From Acinetobacter sp. WC-141 (GTDB lineage: Bacteria; Pseudomonadota; Gammaproteobacteria; Pseudomonadales; Moraxellaceae), in assembly GCF_000313935.1 (NCBI RefSeq), contig NZ_AMSS01000061.1, positions 55,685-119,684 on the forward strand: DNA of 64,000 bases, written 5' to 3'. Each line of letters opens with the position of its first letter. Position 1 is the stretch's first letter. The notes beneath the pieces were generated by a model. It worked only from the letters and a program-made list of their open reading frames with translations, had not been told where the DNA came from and made no database searches. Position numbers and translations under genes: made by a program. Below, one piece after another: positions 35,395 to 45,479 of the stretch.

Positions 35395-38300
35395 ATGGCG
35401 GATGTAGAACAGCAGCCAAATTCGGCACCTAGCTCTCCTAAGAAGCGGCGCATTTTGCGTAGTGTCTTGCTGACGATATTAATCATATTTTTATTATTAG
35501 CGTCTTCATTAGTGATCATGATGTCAACAGATCGCGGAAGTCGTTTTTTATTAGATCGGGTTTTAGAAGCTCAGAAAATAATTAAATATGAATACGAAGG
35601 CGGAAACTTACTACGCGGTATTATTCTTAAGAATGTTTTGGTGCAATTAAAGGATGTTGATGTTTCCCTAGATCGAGCTGACGTAGGCTTAGGATGGCGC
35701 TCTTTATTATTAGAAAAAGAAGTACATTTGAGCCATGCGGATGTGCGTAATTTACGTATTATTAATAAAACTCCCCCTTCTGGTAAGGCGTTTGAATTTA
35801 AACCCATTAAGTTGCCATTTGTTCTACGTGTCGATGAAGCTGATGTGGACCATTTAGAGATTAAGTTAGCGACCTCAGATGTAGATTTTCATGATGTTCA
35901 TTTACAAGATGCGCTCTGGTCAGAGACCAAACTGGAATTTGAAAAATCTAGTATGGATATGGGTTATCTCTCAGTCCACAACGCAACAGGAAAAATGGAC
36001 TTTAGTGGTAAATATCCATTAAATGCGACAGCAGATTTAAGAATCCCATCTCTAAAAAGTTTGAATATTCAAAATATTAAAGTTGCAGCTCGCGGAAGTT
36101 TAGATACTTTAAAAGCGGGTGTTGCAACTACAACTCCCGATTTATTAACGGGATGGGTGGTGTTGCATCCTGTTCGTGATGAAGTTCCAATGCAGGGTGA
36201 GTTATTACTAAAAAATTATCACTTACCTTTGCTGGAGGAACAAAAGCTTTTTGCAAAAAATGGCGTAATCAAGTTTCAAGGGGATATTAAACAACTTAAT
36301 TTAGCACTTGATACAGATTTAAAGGGTGAGAATTTACCTGAAGGTCAGTACAACGCTTTAATGAATACTGATCTGGTCCATCAACTTAATATTACCGATT
36401 TTAACGGCCAAGTCATGAAAGGGGCTGTTAACCTTAAAGGCTTAGTGAACTGGAAAGATCATGTTACTTGGGATGTTAAAGGCCGTTTAGACCATATTAA
36501 TCCGAAAGACAAAGCAATTCCTCAAGTTGTTCAAGACTTTTTACCGCCAAGTCTAGATGCTGCCGTTGCTTCAACCGGTTCTTTAGAAAAAGGTACTGAA
36601 GTATTTGCTAATGTCGATTTTGACCGTTACGAGTCTTGGAAACTCAAGTTTAATCAGGCTCCTGAAAAAAATAATAAACCCCAACCAATGCTTATGAATG
36701 TGGCTTGGTCGAAAATAGATCGTGCAATGCCTTATATTGGATGGTTAAGCAGTGACAATGGTCAGGTTGATTTAACATTACGTGAGGGTCAGCAAGATAT
36801 TAAAGTGGCTACAAAAGTATATCAGCATGAAAAAACTTTATTGCCAGCAGGACAATATCTTGCAAATCTCAATGTTAAAGATAATGTTTTAAATGTTCCA
36901 AATTTTAGTTTTGCTGCTGAAAAAGGTAGCTTAACTGGACAGGCTAAAGTGTTGCTTCCTACTGAAAAACGTCAGTTGGTTTGGAACGCATTGTTAAATG
37001 CAAAAGATTTCAATCCACAAAGTATTCATGCGGCAGCGCCTGTTAATCTTTTAAATGGTTCGATTAAAGCAAATGGTTTTGCTAAACCAAATCAGCAAAT
37101 CATTCAATTTGAGAAGATAAATTTAACTGGTCGACTGGCTCAAGCGGGTCAGGAGACTGTAACTTTAGGCGGTAAAAGCACAGCAGCATTATTATTCCAT
37201 GATGTGAAAGCTGGTGGTGGGTTTAAAGGTTTTGCAGTTAATTATGATGGAACTTTAAAAGCCTTAAAACAGGCAAATGGTTTACTGAAGTTTTCTATAG
37301 CAGGTACACCTGATTTTATTCGAATTAACCAGTTACAACACGACGGGGTTGCTGGAAAAATCTATGCGACAGGTTCTGTAAATTTAAAAGATCGCATTGC
37401 ATGGGATATTAATAGTTCATTAGTACGCTTTAAACCTCAATACTTTACCTCAGCTGTAAAAGGTGAAATTTCAGGAAATCTGAAAACTCAAGGGGTTTGG
37501 TCAGATCATTTGAAACGAATTAATATTCAGCAATTGAACCTTGCTGGCTTTATAAATAATAAACCTGTTCGTGGTAAAGGTAATTTATCTTTATTGATGG
37601 ACTCTAATCAAAATGGCTTTTTACCTCAGCAGTTTGAAGCAAATAATTTATTTTTAGTGTATGGACAGAATCAGCTACAAGCGACAGGTAATGCACAAAA
37701 TCTAAAAATTAAGCTCAATGCACCAGCACTCTATGAGTTATATCCAGGGTTGCGTGGTCGAGCTTACGGCGACCTGAATGTGCAATCACAACCACGTTTA
37801 AAAGCTACAGCAAATATCGCAGTAGATAACTTTGCATTTAATACTTTAGTAAGTGTGAAGCGATTGAGTATTCAGGGGGAGCTTCCAACATCGGAAACAA
37901 CACCGACTCAATTAACAGCAAAACTAGATAACTTGCGTAGTGGAAATAGACTCATTCAGTCTGCTGAGTTGAATTTAACTGGAACAAGGAAAGCGCATTT
38001 ATTAAAAGTACTTGGCAATAATAGTATTTCCAAGTTCTATGTTCAGTTGGCAGGCGGATTTAACCAAAACAATGATTGGCTAGGCCAGATCCAGAAAGGA
38101 AGTTTTGATTCAAAACGAATTCGTCTGGCACAAAATCAAAATGCTCCGGTGATTTTTTCTTCTGCACGATCTGAGTTATATGTAGGTCAACACTGCTGGC
38201 AGAGTGCTCATAGCCAACTCTGTTTTGACCAACCAGTACGGGTAAGTAAAGCACGCGGTAATATTTCGTTCGTTACTCAGAACATGGATTTAAGTGACTT

Positions 38301-39900
38301 CGCGGCATTTATGCCTGAAGGCTTAGCGATGACTGGGCAATTAAATGGTTATGCCAAGGCATCATGGGTAAATGGAGGAAATCCAAAACTTGATGCACGT
38401 TTAATTACGCGCAAAGGTGAAATTGGTTTAGCTGCTGAAGATCCTCAAGATCCTCCAACAACGCTAGCTTATGATGAGCTGGGTGTTATTGCAAAAAGTG
38501 TAGCTGAAGGGCTGTTGTTCCGTGTTGATGTTAAAACACCTGATATTGGTACAGGATATGCGAATGTTATTATCAATCCATTCCAGCCATCAATGCCAAT
38601 GCATGGTGAGGTCGCTTTTAATGATGTTCAATTAAAAGTCTTGAAACCATTTATTCAAGATGTCCGCAAACTGAGTGGGACCTTAGCCTTGGCTGGTAAA
38701 GTTAATGGTACATTAACTCAGCCACAATTTACTGGTGAAATGCGTCTGAAAAATGGTGCAATCAGTATGATTTCGCTTCCAGTTAATTTGACCAATGTTC
38801 AGGTTTACTCATCAATTCGTCAGGACATGGCAACAATTGATGGGGCATTTAACAGTGGACAAGGTGTTGGTCTTCTTAAAGGCAGTTTTGAATGGAAAGA
38901 TGCACCACGTCTTCAATTAAACCTTAAAGGTGATAATTTACTTGTACGTCAGGCGCCTTTAATTACTGCAATTGCCAATCCAAACCTTACACTGGATATG
39001 TATCCTTTTGATAAGCGTTTAAGTTTAAAGGGATCGGTAGATGTTCCTCGTGCACGTATTTCAATGCCGGAAACAACTGCTCCAGTCATTAATACCTCAT
39101 CAGATGTGCGTATCGTTCGACAAGGCCAAGACCCACTTGCAATTTTACGTGCAGCTAAACCTTGGGATATCCGAGCTGATATTACTGTTAATATTGGAAA
39201 ACAAGTGATATTCCAAGGCTTTAACAGTAATATTCCGTTAGTTGGTCGTTTGAATTTAACTCAACGTGGCTATGAAACCGCAATGAGAGCTAATGGGGCA
39301 ATTGGTGTCAGCCAAAAAGTAAAAATTGAAGCCTATGGACAAAGTCTAGATTTAAATCGAGCAATTGCGCGTTTTAATGGGCCATTGGCAAACCCAACTT
39401 TAGATATAGACGCAAATAAAAATGTTCAAGGTAGTATGGTTGGAGTACGTGTTACAGGTACTGCCTCATCGCCAAACATTCAAGTTTATAATGACGCAGG
39501 TCTTTCTGAACAAGAAGCATTGAATGCGCTTGTGACTGGACGTATTAATGAGGGGGCAAGCGGTTTAAGTAATGCAGAAGGCTTCAAGTCTGATGTAAAT
39601 AACACCATTGCTGCCGCTGGGATCAGTATGGGCTTAGGTGGTACACGTGCTTTAACGAATCAGATTGGACGTACTTTTGGTTTGAGTGGCTTAGCTTTGG
39701 ATGCACAAGGTACGGGTGATGATACTCAGGTAAGTTTAACTGGCTATATCACACCTGATTTATTCATTCGTTACGGTGTCGGAGTATTTACTCCAGTCAA
39801 CAAATTGACTTTACGTTATCAAATGAACCGCCGTTTATATCTAGAAGCAAGTCAATCTTTAGAACGAGCAATCGATCTTTTCTATAACTGGCGTTTCTAA
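35395..39900 (+). CDS. tamB: TamB, translocation and assembly module inner-membrane subunit
   Basis: TamB spans the periplasm as a long beta-taco and partners TamA; recent work ties the family to phospholipid transport. The 1501-residue protein has an N-terminal membrane anchor (about residues 19-43), a very long beta-rich body, and the DUF490 C-terminal domain (about 1150-1501) with GVRVTGTASSPNIQVYND and a final NWRF. It is longer than the 1259 residues of E. coli. A terminator follows eleven bases after the stop. Confidence 0.95.
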   Translation: MADVEQQPNSAPSSPKKRRILRSVLLTILIIFLLLASSLVIMMSTDRGSRFLLDRVLEAQKIIKYEYEGGNLLRGIILKNVLVQLKDVDVSLDRADVGLGWRSLLLEKEVHLSHADVRNLRIINKTPPSGKAFEFKPIKLPFVLRVDEADVDHLEIKLATSDVDFHDVHLQDALWSETKLEFEKSSMDMGYLSVHNATGKMDFSGKYPLNATADLRIPSLKSLNIQNIKVAARGSLDTLKAGVATTTPDLLTGWVVLHPVRDEVPMQGELLLKNYHLPLLEEQKLFAKNGVIKFQGDIKQLNLALDTDLKGENLPEGQYNALMNTDLVHQLNITDFNGQVMKGAVNLKGLVNWKDHVTWDVKGRLDHINPKDKAIPQVVQDFLPPSLDAAVASTGSLEKGTEVFANVDFDRYESWKLKFNQAPEKNNKPQPMLMNVAWSKIDRAMPYIGWLSSDNGQVDLTLREGQQDIKVATKVYQHEKTLLPAGQYLANLNVKDNVLNVPNFSFAAEKGSLTGQAKVLLPTEKRQLVWNALLNAKDFNPQSIHAAAPVNLLNGSIKANGFAKPNQQIIQFEKINLTGRLAQAGQETVTLGGKSTAALLFHDVKAGGGFKGFAVNYDGTLKALKQANGLLKFSIAGTPDFIRINQLQHDGVAGKIYATGSVNLKDRIAWDINSSLVRFKPQYFTSAVKGEISGNLKTQGVWSDHLKRINIQQLNLAGFINNKPVRGKGNLSLLMDSNQNGFLPQQFEANNLFLVYGQNQLQATGNAQNLKIKLNAPALYELYPGLRGRAYGDLNVQSQPRLKATANIAVDNFAFNTLVSVKRLSIQGELPTSETTPTQLTAKLDNLRSGNRLIQSAELNLTGTRKAHLLKVLGNNSISKFYVQLAGGFNQNNDWLGQIQKGSFDSKRIRLAQNQNAPVIFSSARSELYVGQHCWQSAHSQLCFDQPVRVSKARGNISFVTQNMDLSDFAAFMPEGLAMTGQLNGYAKASWVNGGNPKLDARLITRKGEIGLAAEDPQDPPTTLAYDELGVIAKSVAEGLLFRVDVKTPDIGTGYANVIINPFQPSMPMHGEVAFNDVQLKVLKPFIQDVRKLSGTLALAGKVNGTLTQPQFTGEMRLKNGAISMISLPVNLTNVQVYSSIRQDMATIDGAFNSGQGVGLLKGSFEWKDAPRLQLNLKGDNLLVRQAPLITAIANPNLTLDMYPFDKRLSLKGSVDVPRARISMPETTAPVINTSSDVRIVRQGQDPLAILRAAKPWDIRADITVNIGKQVIFQGFNSNIPLVGRLNLTQRGYETAMRANGAIGVSQKVKIEAYGQSLDLNRAIARFNGPLANPTLDIDANKNVQGSMVGVRVTGTASSPNIQVYNDAGLSEQEALNALVTGRINEGASGLSNAEGFKSDVNNTIAAAGISMGLGGTRALTNQIGRTFGLSGLALDAQGTGDDTQVSLTGYITPDLFIRYGVGVFTPVNKLTLRYQMNRRLYLEASQSLERAIDLFYNWRF

Positions 39901-39910
39901 ATAAATGAAA

Positions 39911-39940
39911 TAAAAGCTCACTTCTAGTGGGCTTTTATTT
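39911..39940. terminator. terminator after tamB
   Basis: The stem TAAAAGCTCACT / AGTGGGCTTTTA (one G-T pair) has a 3-base loop and a following TTT tract. It closes the tamAB transcript. Confidence 0.85.
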
Positions 39941-40155
39941 TAATGACATCTTTCCCAGATTTTAAAAGTTGAATATTTATTATATAAAGCATCGATTTTC
40001 TAAAAAGGAAGCTGAGCTTCAATAGACTTCTGATTAAAGAAAATTCACTTGAAAATTGCTGTTTTATAAATTAATTTCCAGAATTATTAAATGAAACTAG
40101 GCTGATAATACCTTATTGATACATGCAAATAAGGTGGTTTTCTAAGGAAATAACA

Positions 40156-41391
40156 GTGAAAATAGATACTTATATTGAAATTAAAGATAGCAAGGATAAC
40201 GATACAAATATTAAATATCGTGGGCTAATTCAAAAAATAACAGCAACATTGTCGATGACGCTTTTGTCATTTGGATGGAACTCCACTGTAAATGCCGCAC
40301 AACAGCAAATTGCTTTAGTAGGGACATGGACATCGATTCCTAATGCGCCGCTCGCGCAAAAACCAAAACAAGCCAGTGAAGGTTTGTACCAGTTTCAAGT
40401 AAATAATGATGGGACTTTAACTCCTGTTAAAGTATTGAAAATGAAAAGTCCTTCATGGATTGTAAAATCGAAAGATGGCCGTTTTGCCTATACCACTAAT
40501 GAAGAAAATGAAGGGGCAGTGACTGCATTATCGGTTCAAAACGGAAAGGTGGAGGTGTTGAACACAGTCGATAGCCATGGTGGACATCCAACACACGCAT
40601 CAATCAGTTTAGATGGCAAATTCCTATTTGTATCGAACTATTCGGCATTTGATAAAGGTCGTGGTGGTGTCGCTGTGTTTCCAATTTTGCCAAACGGTCA
40701 TGTAGGTGAAAAAGTACAAAATATTGTTTTTAAGGAAGGTTCTGGCCATGTCAAAGGTCGACAGGAGAGTGGTCATGCCCATTCGACAACTTTCAGCCCA
40801 GATGGTAAATATTTATATGCGAGCGATCTGGGAAATGACAAAGTCTATACTTTTCATTATAACCCGGATAAACCTCAACCACTCGAAGCAGATAACACTC
40901 GAGATGTGACTTTTACGCATGGTTCTGGCCCACGCCATATGGTCTTTTCACCAAATGGTAAACATGCATACGTTACCGCAGAAATGCGAAGTGAAATTGT
41001 CACGTTTAATGTGCAAGATGGTCATTTGAAAAAAGTGGCTGAGCTAAAACTGATTCACGAAGACAAAACACCTGAATTTAAGAGCGCGAGTGGAATTATC
41101 CTTAGTCCAAATGGTAAATATGTGATTGCTGCTAATCGGGGTGCAGACAACAAACTTTTGGTATTTAAAATTCAACAGAATGGATTGCTTGGTAAGCCAG
41201 TAGTTTATAAAGCCAATGGAATTGAACCACGTGCTTTCTCATTTGATGCGTCTGGTAAATATCTATATGTAACCAATGTTTATAGTAACAATATTAGTTT
41301 ATTTCGTTTTGATGCAAAAAATGGCACCTTAAAACCAGCTGGTGATGCAGCAAAAATATCAACACCTACGGATATCAAATTCTTTAATTAA
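40156..41391 (+). CDS. exported lactonase-family seven-bladed beta-propeller protein
   Basis: The protein belongs to the YbhE/Pgl-type lactonase family (Lactonase, PF10282), whose members include 6-phosphogluconolactonase. Repeated blade motifs such as SPDGKYLYASDLGNDKV and SPNGKHAYVTAE recur through residues 60-400. An exported copy cannot meet cytoplasmic 6-phosphogluconolactone, so the substrate is open. The frame is open to ATG 40123, but AAGGA stands before the GTG at 40156, giving 411 residues. Export relies on a hydrophobic stretch ending VNA about 45 residues in, an unusually long leader. Confidence 0.8.
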   Translation: MKIDTYIEIKDSKDNDTNIKYRGLIQKITATLSMTLLSFGWNSTVNAAQQQIALVGTWTSIPNAPLAQKPKQASEGLYQFQVNNDGTLTPVKVLKMKSPSWIVKSKDGRFAYTTNEENEGAVTALSVQNGKVEVLNTVDSHGGHPTHASISLDGKFLFVSNYSAFDKGRGGVAVFPILPNGHVGEKVQNIVFKEGSGHVKGRQESGHAHSTTFSPDGKYLYASDLGNDKVYTFHYNPDKPQPLEADNTRDVTFTHGSGPRHMVFSPNGKHAYVTAEMRSEIVTFNVQDGHLKKVAELKLIHEDKTPEFKSASGIILSPNGKYVIAANRGADNKLLVFKIQQNGLLGKPVVYKANGIEPRAFSFDASGKYLYVTNVYSNNISLFRFDAKNGTLKPAGDAAKISTPTDIKFFN

Positions 41392-41433
41392 TCCGAAACA
41401 TGAAACTGGCATTTCTAGTGCCTGATATAAACG

Positions 41434-41459
41434 ACCGAGATTTTGCTATCTCGGTTTTT
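41434..41459 (+). terminator. terminator after the lactonase-family gene
   Basis: The stem ACCGAGA / TCTCGGT with an 8-base loop is followed by TTTTT. It lies 43 bases after the stop codon. Confidence 0.8.
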
Positions 41460-41527
41460 ATATCAGTTTTTGCAAAAATGATGATTTTCCGTATGATATG
41501 AACAGCAATAATTAGTGTAGTGAAGTG

Positions 41528-41887
41528 ATGAAAAAGATTTTATTGATTGCAATGAGCTTGTTCTTTGTTGGTTGTTCAGAAAAGAAGCCATTAACACCAG
41601 AAGAGCAATGGCATGGCTTTTGTACTAGCGTAGGCAACGCAGCTAGAAGTATTGTTTTTGATCGTCAGCAAGCAATTGAAAAAGCTCAAGCAGTTGAGCA
41701 TGCAAATAAAATTGAAGATGACATTACGAAAAAATTTATTCTTAATATTATTGAAAAAGTTTACGCAATTCCAAAAGAAGAATTAACTAAAGATCAGCAA
41801 GCTGTACAAGAAAAAGTTAGAAAGCAAATGATGGAAGAATGTTTGTCAACACCTCATGAAAAAATGCCAAGATATAAACCGTTCTAA
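41528..41887 (+). CDS. small lipoprotein of unknown function
   Basis: The 119-residue protein starts with a short signal peptide and a lipobox (VGC near residue 16), so it should be anchored in the envelope. The rest is charged and helical, with Cys residues near 31 and 106 that might form a disulfide. I do not recognise the family. A GTG lies three bases upstream of the chosen ATG. It stands alone between the lactonase-family gene and acnB. Confidence 0.75.
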   Translation: MKKILLIAMSLFFVGCSEKKPLTPEEQWHGFCTSVGNAARSIVFDRQQAIEKAQAVEHANKIEDDITKKFILNIIEKVYAIPKEELTKDQQAVQEKVRKQMMEECLSTPHEKMPRYKPF

Positions 41888-42139
41888 TTCTGTCTAAGTT
41901 TATTGAAATTCTACTAATATTAGGTTCTTTCGCTCAAAAATAACCCAGAATCAGCCATTTTGCTCATTATTTAAACACAGGTATTTAGATACAAAATAAT
42001 GGGCATCACGGAGAAACACCCCGCGCTCATTAACTTTTACCGTGAACTCTAGTAAACTTTTGTAGTCCATATTACTTGTGAAGCTTTTTCGAAAGCTGGA
42101 ATTTGCAAGTAATTTTTCAAAAAAAGAGGAATGAACACC

Positions 42140-44779
42140 GTGCTAGAAGCTTACCGCCAACACGTTGAAGAACGTGCCGCACTCGGAGTCCCACCGAAGC
42201 CACTTGATGATGCTCAAACAGCTCAGCTTGTTGAACTATTAAAAAATCCACCAGCAGGCGAAGAAGCGTTCTTGGTTGATTTGCTTGAAAACCGTGTTCC
42301 TGCAGGTGTTGACCAAGCAGCTTACGTAAAGGCAGCGTTCTTGGCAGCAATTGCAAAAGGCGAAGCAACTTCACCACTCGTTTCTAAAGAGCGTGCAGTT
42401 TACTTACTTGGCACAATGCTTGGTGGTTACAACGTAGCACCACTCGTTGAGCTTCTTGACGATGCTGAACTTGCAAACCTAGCTGCTGAAGCATTAAAGA
42501 AAACACTTCTTGTATTTGATGCATTCCACGACGTAGCAGATAAAGCAAAAGCTGGTAACGATGCTGCTAAAGCTGTTTTACAATCTTGGGCAGAAGCAGA
42601 ATGGTTCACTAGCCGTCCTGATGTTCCAGAAGAAATCAAAATCACTGTATTCAAAGTAACTGGTGAAACAAATACTGATGACTTGTCTCCAGCTCAAGAT
42701 GCTTGGAGCCGTCCAGATATCCCATTACATGCAAATGCAATGTTAAAAAACGAGCGTGATGGTATCAACCCTGAAAAACCAGGTGAAGTTGGTCCATTAA
42801 GCCAAATCAAAGAACTCATCGCGAAAGGCAACCAAGTTGCTTATGTGGGTGACGTTGTTGGTACAGGTTCAAGCCGTAAATCTGCAACTAACTCTGTACT
42901 TTGGTTCTTCGGTGACGAACTTCCACACATTCCAAACAAAAAAGATGGTGGTGTGTGCTTAGGTTCTAAAATCGCTCCAATTTTCTTCAACACAATGGAA
43001 GACGCAGGTGCATTACCTGTAGAAATCGACGTTGCTAACATGAACATGGGCGACGAAGTTGTATTGAAAATTGATCATGCTGCCGCAAAAGTTACTGCTT
43101 TTAAAGATGGCGTACAAATTTCAGAAGCAGAACTTAAAACTCCAGTACTTTTAGACGAAGTACGTGCTGGTGGTCGTATTAACTTGATCATTGGTCGTGG
43201 TTTGACAACTAAAGCACGTGAAGAATTAGGACTTCCACCTTCTACATTGTTCCGTACCCCTGTTCAACCTGCTGACACTGGCAAAGGCTTTACACAAGCT
43301 CAGAAGATGGTTGGCCGTGCATGTGGTTTACCAGAAGGTCAAGGTATTCGTCCGGGTACTTACTGTGAACCTAAGATGACTACAGTTGGTTCTCAAGATA
43401 CAACAGGTCCAATGACTCGTGACGAGTTAAAAGACTTAGCTTGCTTGGGCTTCTCTGCTGACTTAGTAATGCAGTCTTTCTGTCACACTGCTGCGTATCC
43501 AAAACCAGTTGACGTAACAACTCACCATACATTACCTGACTTCATTATGAACCGTGGTGGTGTATCTTTACGTCCAGGTGACGGTATTATCCACTCTTGG
43601 TTAAACCGTATGTTACTTCCAGATACAGTAGGTACTGGTGGTGACTCACATACTCGTTTCCCAATCGGTATTTCATTCCCAGCGGGTTCTGGTCTTGTTG
43701 CATTTGCAGCTGCAACTGGTGTTATGCCACTTGATATGCCAGAGTCTGTACTTGTTAAGTTCAAAGGTAAAATGCAACCTGGTATCACTTTACGTGACCT
43801 TGTACATGCAATCCCTTACTACGCAATTCAAGCGGGTGACTTAACTGTAGAGAAGAAAGGTAAGAAAAACATCTTCTCTGGTCGTATCCTTGAGATCGAT
43901 TTGTCAGAAATGGAAAATGACTTGACTGTTGAGCAAGCATTCGAACTTTCTGATGCTTCTGCTGAACGTTCTGCTGCTGGCTGTTCAATCACACTTTCTG
44001 AAGAGAAAGTTGCTGAATACTTACGTTCTAACATCACTATGTTGAAGTGGATGATTGCAGAAGGTTATGGCGATGCTCGTACTATGGCGCGCCGTGCAGA
44101 AAACATGCAGAAGTGGTTAGACAACCCAAGCTTGTTAAAAGCTGATGCTGATGCTGAATACTTAAAAGTTTACGAAATCGATCTTGCTGACATCAAAGAA
44201 CCAATTCTTTGCTGCCCGAACGATCCAGACGACGCGAAACTTCTTTCTGACGTTCAAGGCGACAAAATTGATGAAGTATTCATCGGTTCTTGTATGACCA
44301 ACATCGGTCACTTCCGTGCAGCTGGTCAGTTACTTGATAAAGTACCTGGTGGTTCATTGTCTACTCGTTTATGGTTGGCTCCACCAACTCGTATGGACGA
44401 GCACCAATTAATGGAAGAAGGCTTGTATAACATCTATGGCCGTGCTGGTGCGCGTACAGAGATGCCAGGCTGTTCATTATGTATGGGTAACCAAGCACGT
44501 GTAGCGCCGAACACAACATGTGTATCGACATCTACTCGTAACTTCCCGAACCGTTTAGGTCAAGGTGCAAACGTTTACTTAGCATCTGCTGAGCTTGCAT
44601 CTGTAGCTGCGGTTCTTGGTAAATTACCAAGCCCAGAAGAATATCAACAGTACGCGTCGCAAATCGATAGCGCTTCTGCTGACATCTACAAATACTTAAA
44701 CTTCGACAAGATGAGCGAATATACTAAAGAAGCTGATCAAGTTGATACTAAGAAAATCCAAGCTGCTCAATTGACTTAA
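42140..44779 (+). CDS. acnB: AcnB, aconitate hydratase B
   Basis: AcnB interconverts citrate and isocitrate in the TCA cycle using a 4Fe-4S cluster; apo-AcnB of E. coli also binds mRNA. The 879-residue product has the AcnB order: N-terminal HEAT-like domain (about 1-155), swivelling domain (about 160-370), then the catalytic domains. Cluster ligands are visible in IGSCMTNIGHF and GCSLCMGNQ. An ATG at 42131 is in frame, but AGAGGA abuts it. The GTG at 42140 has good spacing and reads (M)LEAYRQHVEERAA, matching the E. coli N-terminus. Confidence 0.97.
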   Translation: MLEAYRQHVEERAALGVPPKPLDDAQTAQLVELLKNPPAGEEAFLVDLLENRVPAGVDQAAYVKAAFLAAIAKGEATSPLVSKERAVYLLGTMLGGYNVAPLVELLDDAELANLAAEALKKTLLVFDAFHDVADKAKAGNDAAKAVLQSWAEAEWFTSRPDVPEEIKITVFKVTGETNTDDLSPAQDAWSRPDIPLHANAMLKNERDGINPEKPGEVGPLSQIKELIAKGNQVAYVGDVVGTGSSRKSATNSVLWFFGDELPHIPNKKDGGVCLGSKIAPIFFNTMEDAGALPVEIDVANMNMGDEVVLKIDHAAAKVTAFKDGVQISEAELKTPVLLDEVRAGGRINLIIGRGLTTKAREELGLPPSTLFRTPVQPADTGKGFTQAQKMVGRACGLPEGQGIRPGTYCEPKMTTVGSQDTTGPMTRDELKDLACLGFSADLVMQSFCHTAAYPKPVDVTTHHTLPDFIMNRGGVSLRPGDGIIHSWLNRMLLPDTVGTGGDSHTRFPIGISFPAGSGLVAFAAATGVMPLDMPESVLVKFKGKMQPGITLRDLVHAIPYYAIQAGDLTVEKKGKKNIFSGRILEIDLSEMENDLTVEQAFELSDASAERSAAGCSITLSEEKVAEYLRSNITMLKWMIAEGYGDARTMARRAENMQKWLDNPSLLKADADAEYLKVYEIDLADIKEPILCCPNDPDDAKLLSDVQGDKIDEVFIGSCMTNIGHFRAAGQLLDKVPGGSLSTRLWLAPPTRMDEHQLMEEGLYNIYGRAGARTEMPGCSLCMGNQARVAPNTTCVSTSTRNFPNRLGQGANVYLASAELASVAAVLGKLPSPEEYQQYASQIDSASADIYKYLNFDKMSEYTKEADQVDTKKIQAAQLT

Positions 44780-44795
44780 TACGTCGATTTAGTAC

Positions 44796-44828
44796 AAAAA
44801 AGGAGCTGATTATTCAGCTCCTTTTTTA
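44796..44828 (+). terminator. terminator after acnB
   Basis: The stem AGGAGCTGA / TCAGCTCCT with loop TTAT is followed by a run of T, and flanked by A on the left, so it could work both ways. Confidence 0.9.
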
Positions 44829-45007
44829 TTTAAATGAGACTTTATACATAATTAGTTTTAAAAATAATAAATAGATCAAATTTTATTTAATGAAAATGTA
44901 AAAATAAATATTAGTCTAGATATTAAAACGTTTTTTGCTTTAAAATAATTGAACGAACTTAATAATAATTAAAAAAAATATGAGTATTTTATATAGGGAA
45001 CTTAAGA

Positions 45008-45442
45008 ATGCTAAAGACAATTGTTGAATTTAAATTTGATGATTACCAAATATATGAACAAAAAACATACTCTAACGAAGAAGGTGTTTTAGTTCAAAAA
45101 ACTGAAGATATTGCACAGTATATTTTTAGTATTTTAAAAAATAGATATCATTTAAATGTAGAGCTATATAGTGAAAAATGGGGGTGGCAAATTGAGATTC
45201 CACTCCCTGAAATAACGATGTATCTTGGTATAAGTGTCTATGAAGAATATAGCAACGGTTTCGCAATTTTTATTTCTCCAAACACACCCATTTTAAGAAA
45301 GTTTTTATTTAGAAAACTTGATATTACTCATCATATTATGGTGCTGCAAAACTATATAAATATTATCTTAAAATCACATCCGGGCATCTATGATGTGATG
45401 TGGTGGAAAGAAAAAGAATTCCGATGTGTAGCGGCGAGCTGA
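45008..45442 (+). CDS. protein of unknown function next to a K+ channel gene
   Basis: I do not recognise this 144-residue protein. It has no signal peptide or membrane segment; it is rich in aromatic residues, with WGWQIEIPLPEITMYLG in the middle and DVMWWKEKEF near the end. The composition resembles small alpha/beta proteins of the immunity-protein kind, but nothing more specific can be said. AGGGAAC precedes the ATG. The upstream DNA (44830-45007) is very AT-rich. It ends 37 bases before the possible start of the ion channel gene and might be cotranscribed with it. Confidence 0.65.
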   Translation: MLKTIVEFKFDDYQIYEQKTYSNEEGVLVQKTEDIAQYIFSILKNRYHLNVELYSEKWGWQIEIPLPEITMYLGISVYEEYSNGFAIFISPNTPILRKFLFRKLDITHHIMVLQNYINIILKSHPGIYDVMWWKEKEFRCVAAS

Positions 45443-45479
45443 AGTGGGCAGAGTTAGAAAATTTTAAATGCCGAAGTGA

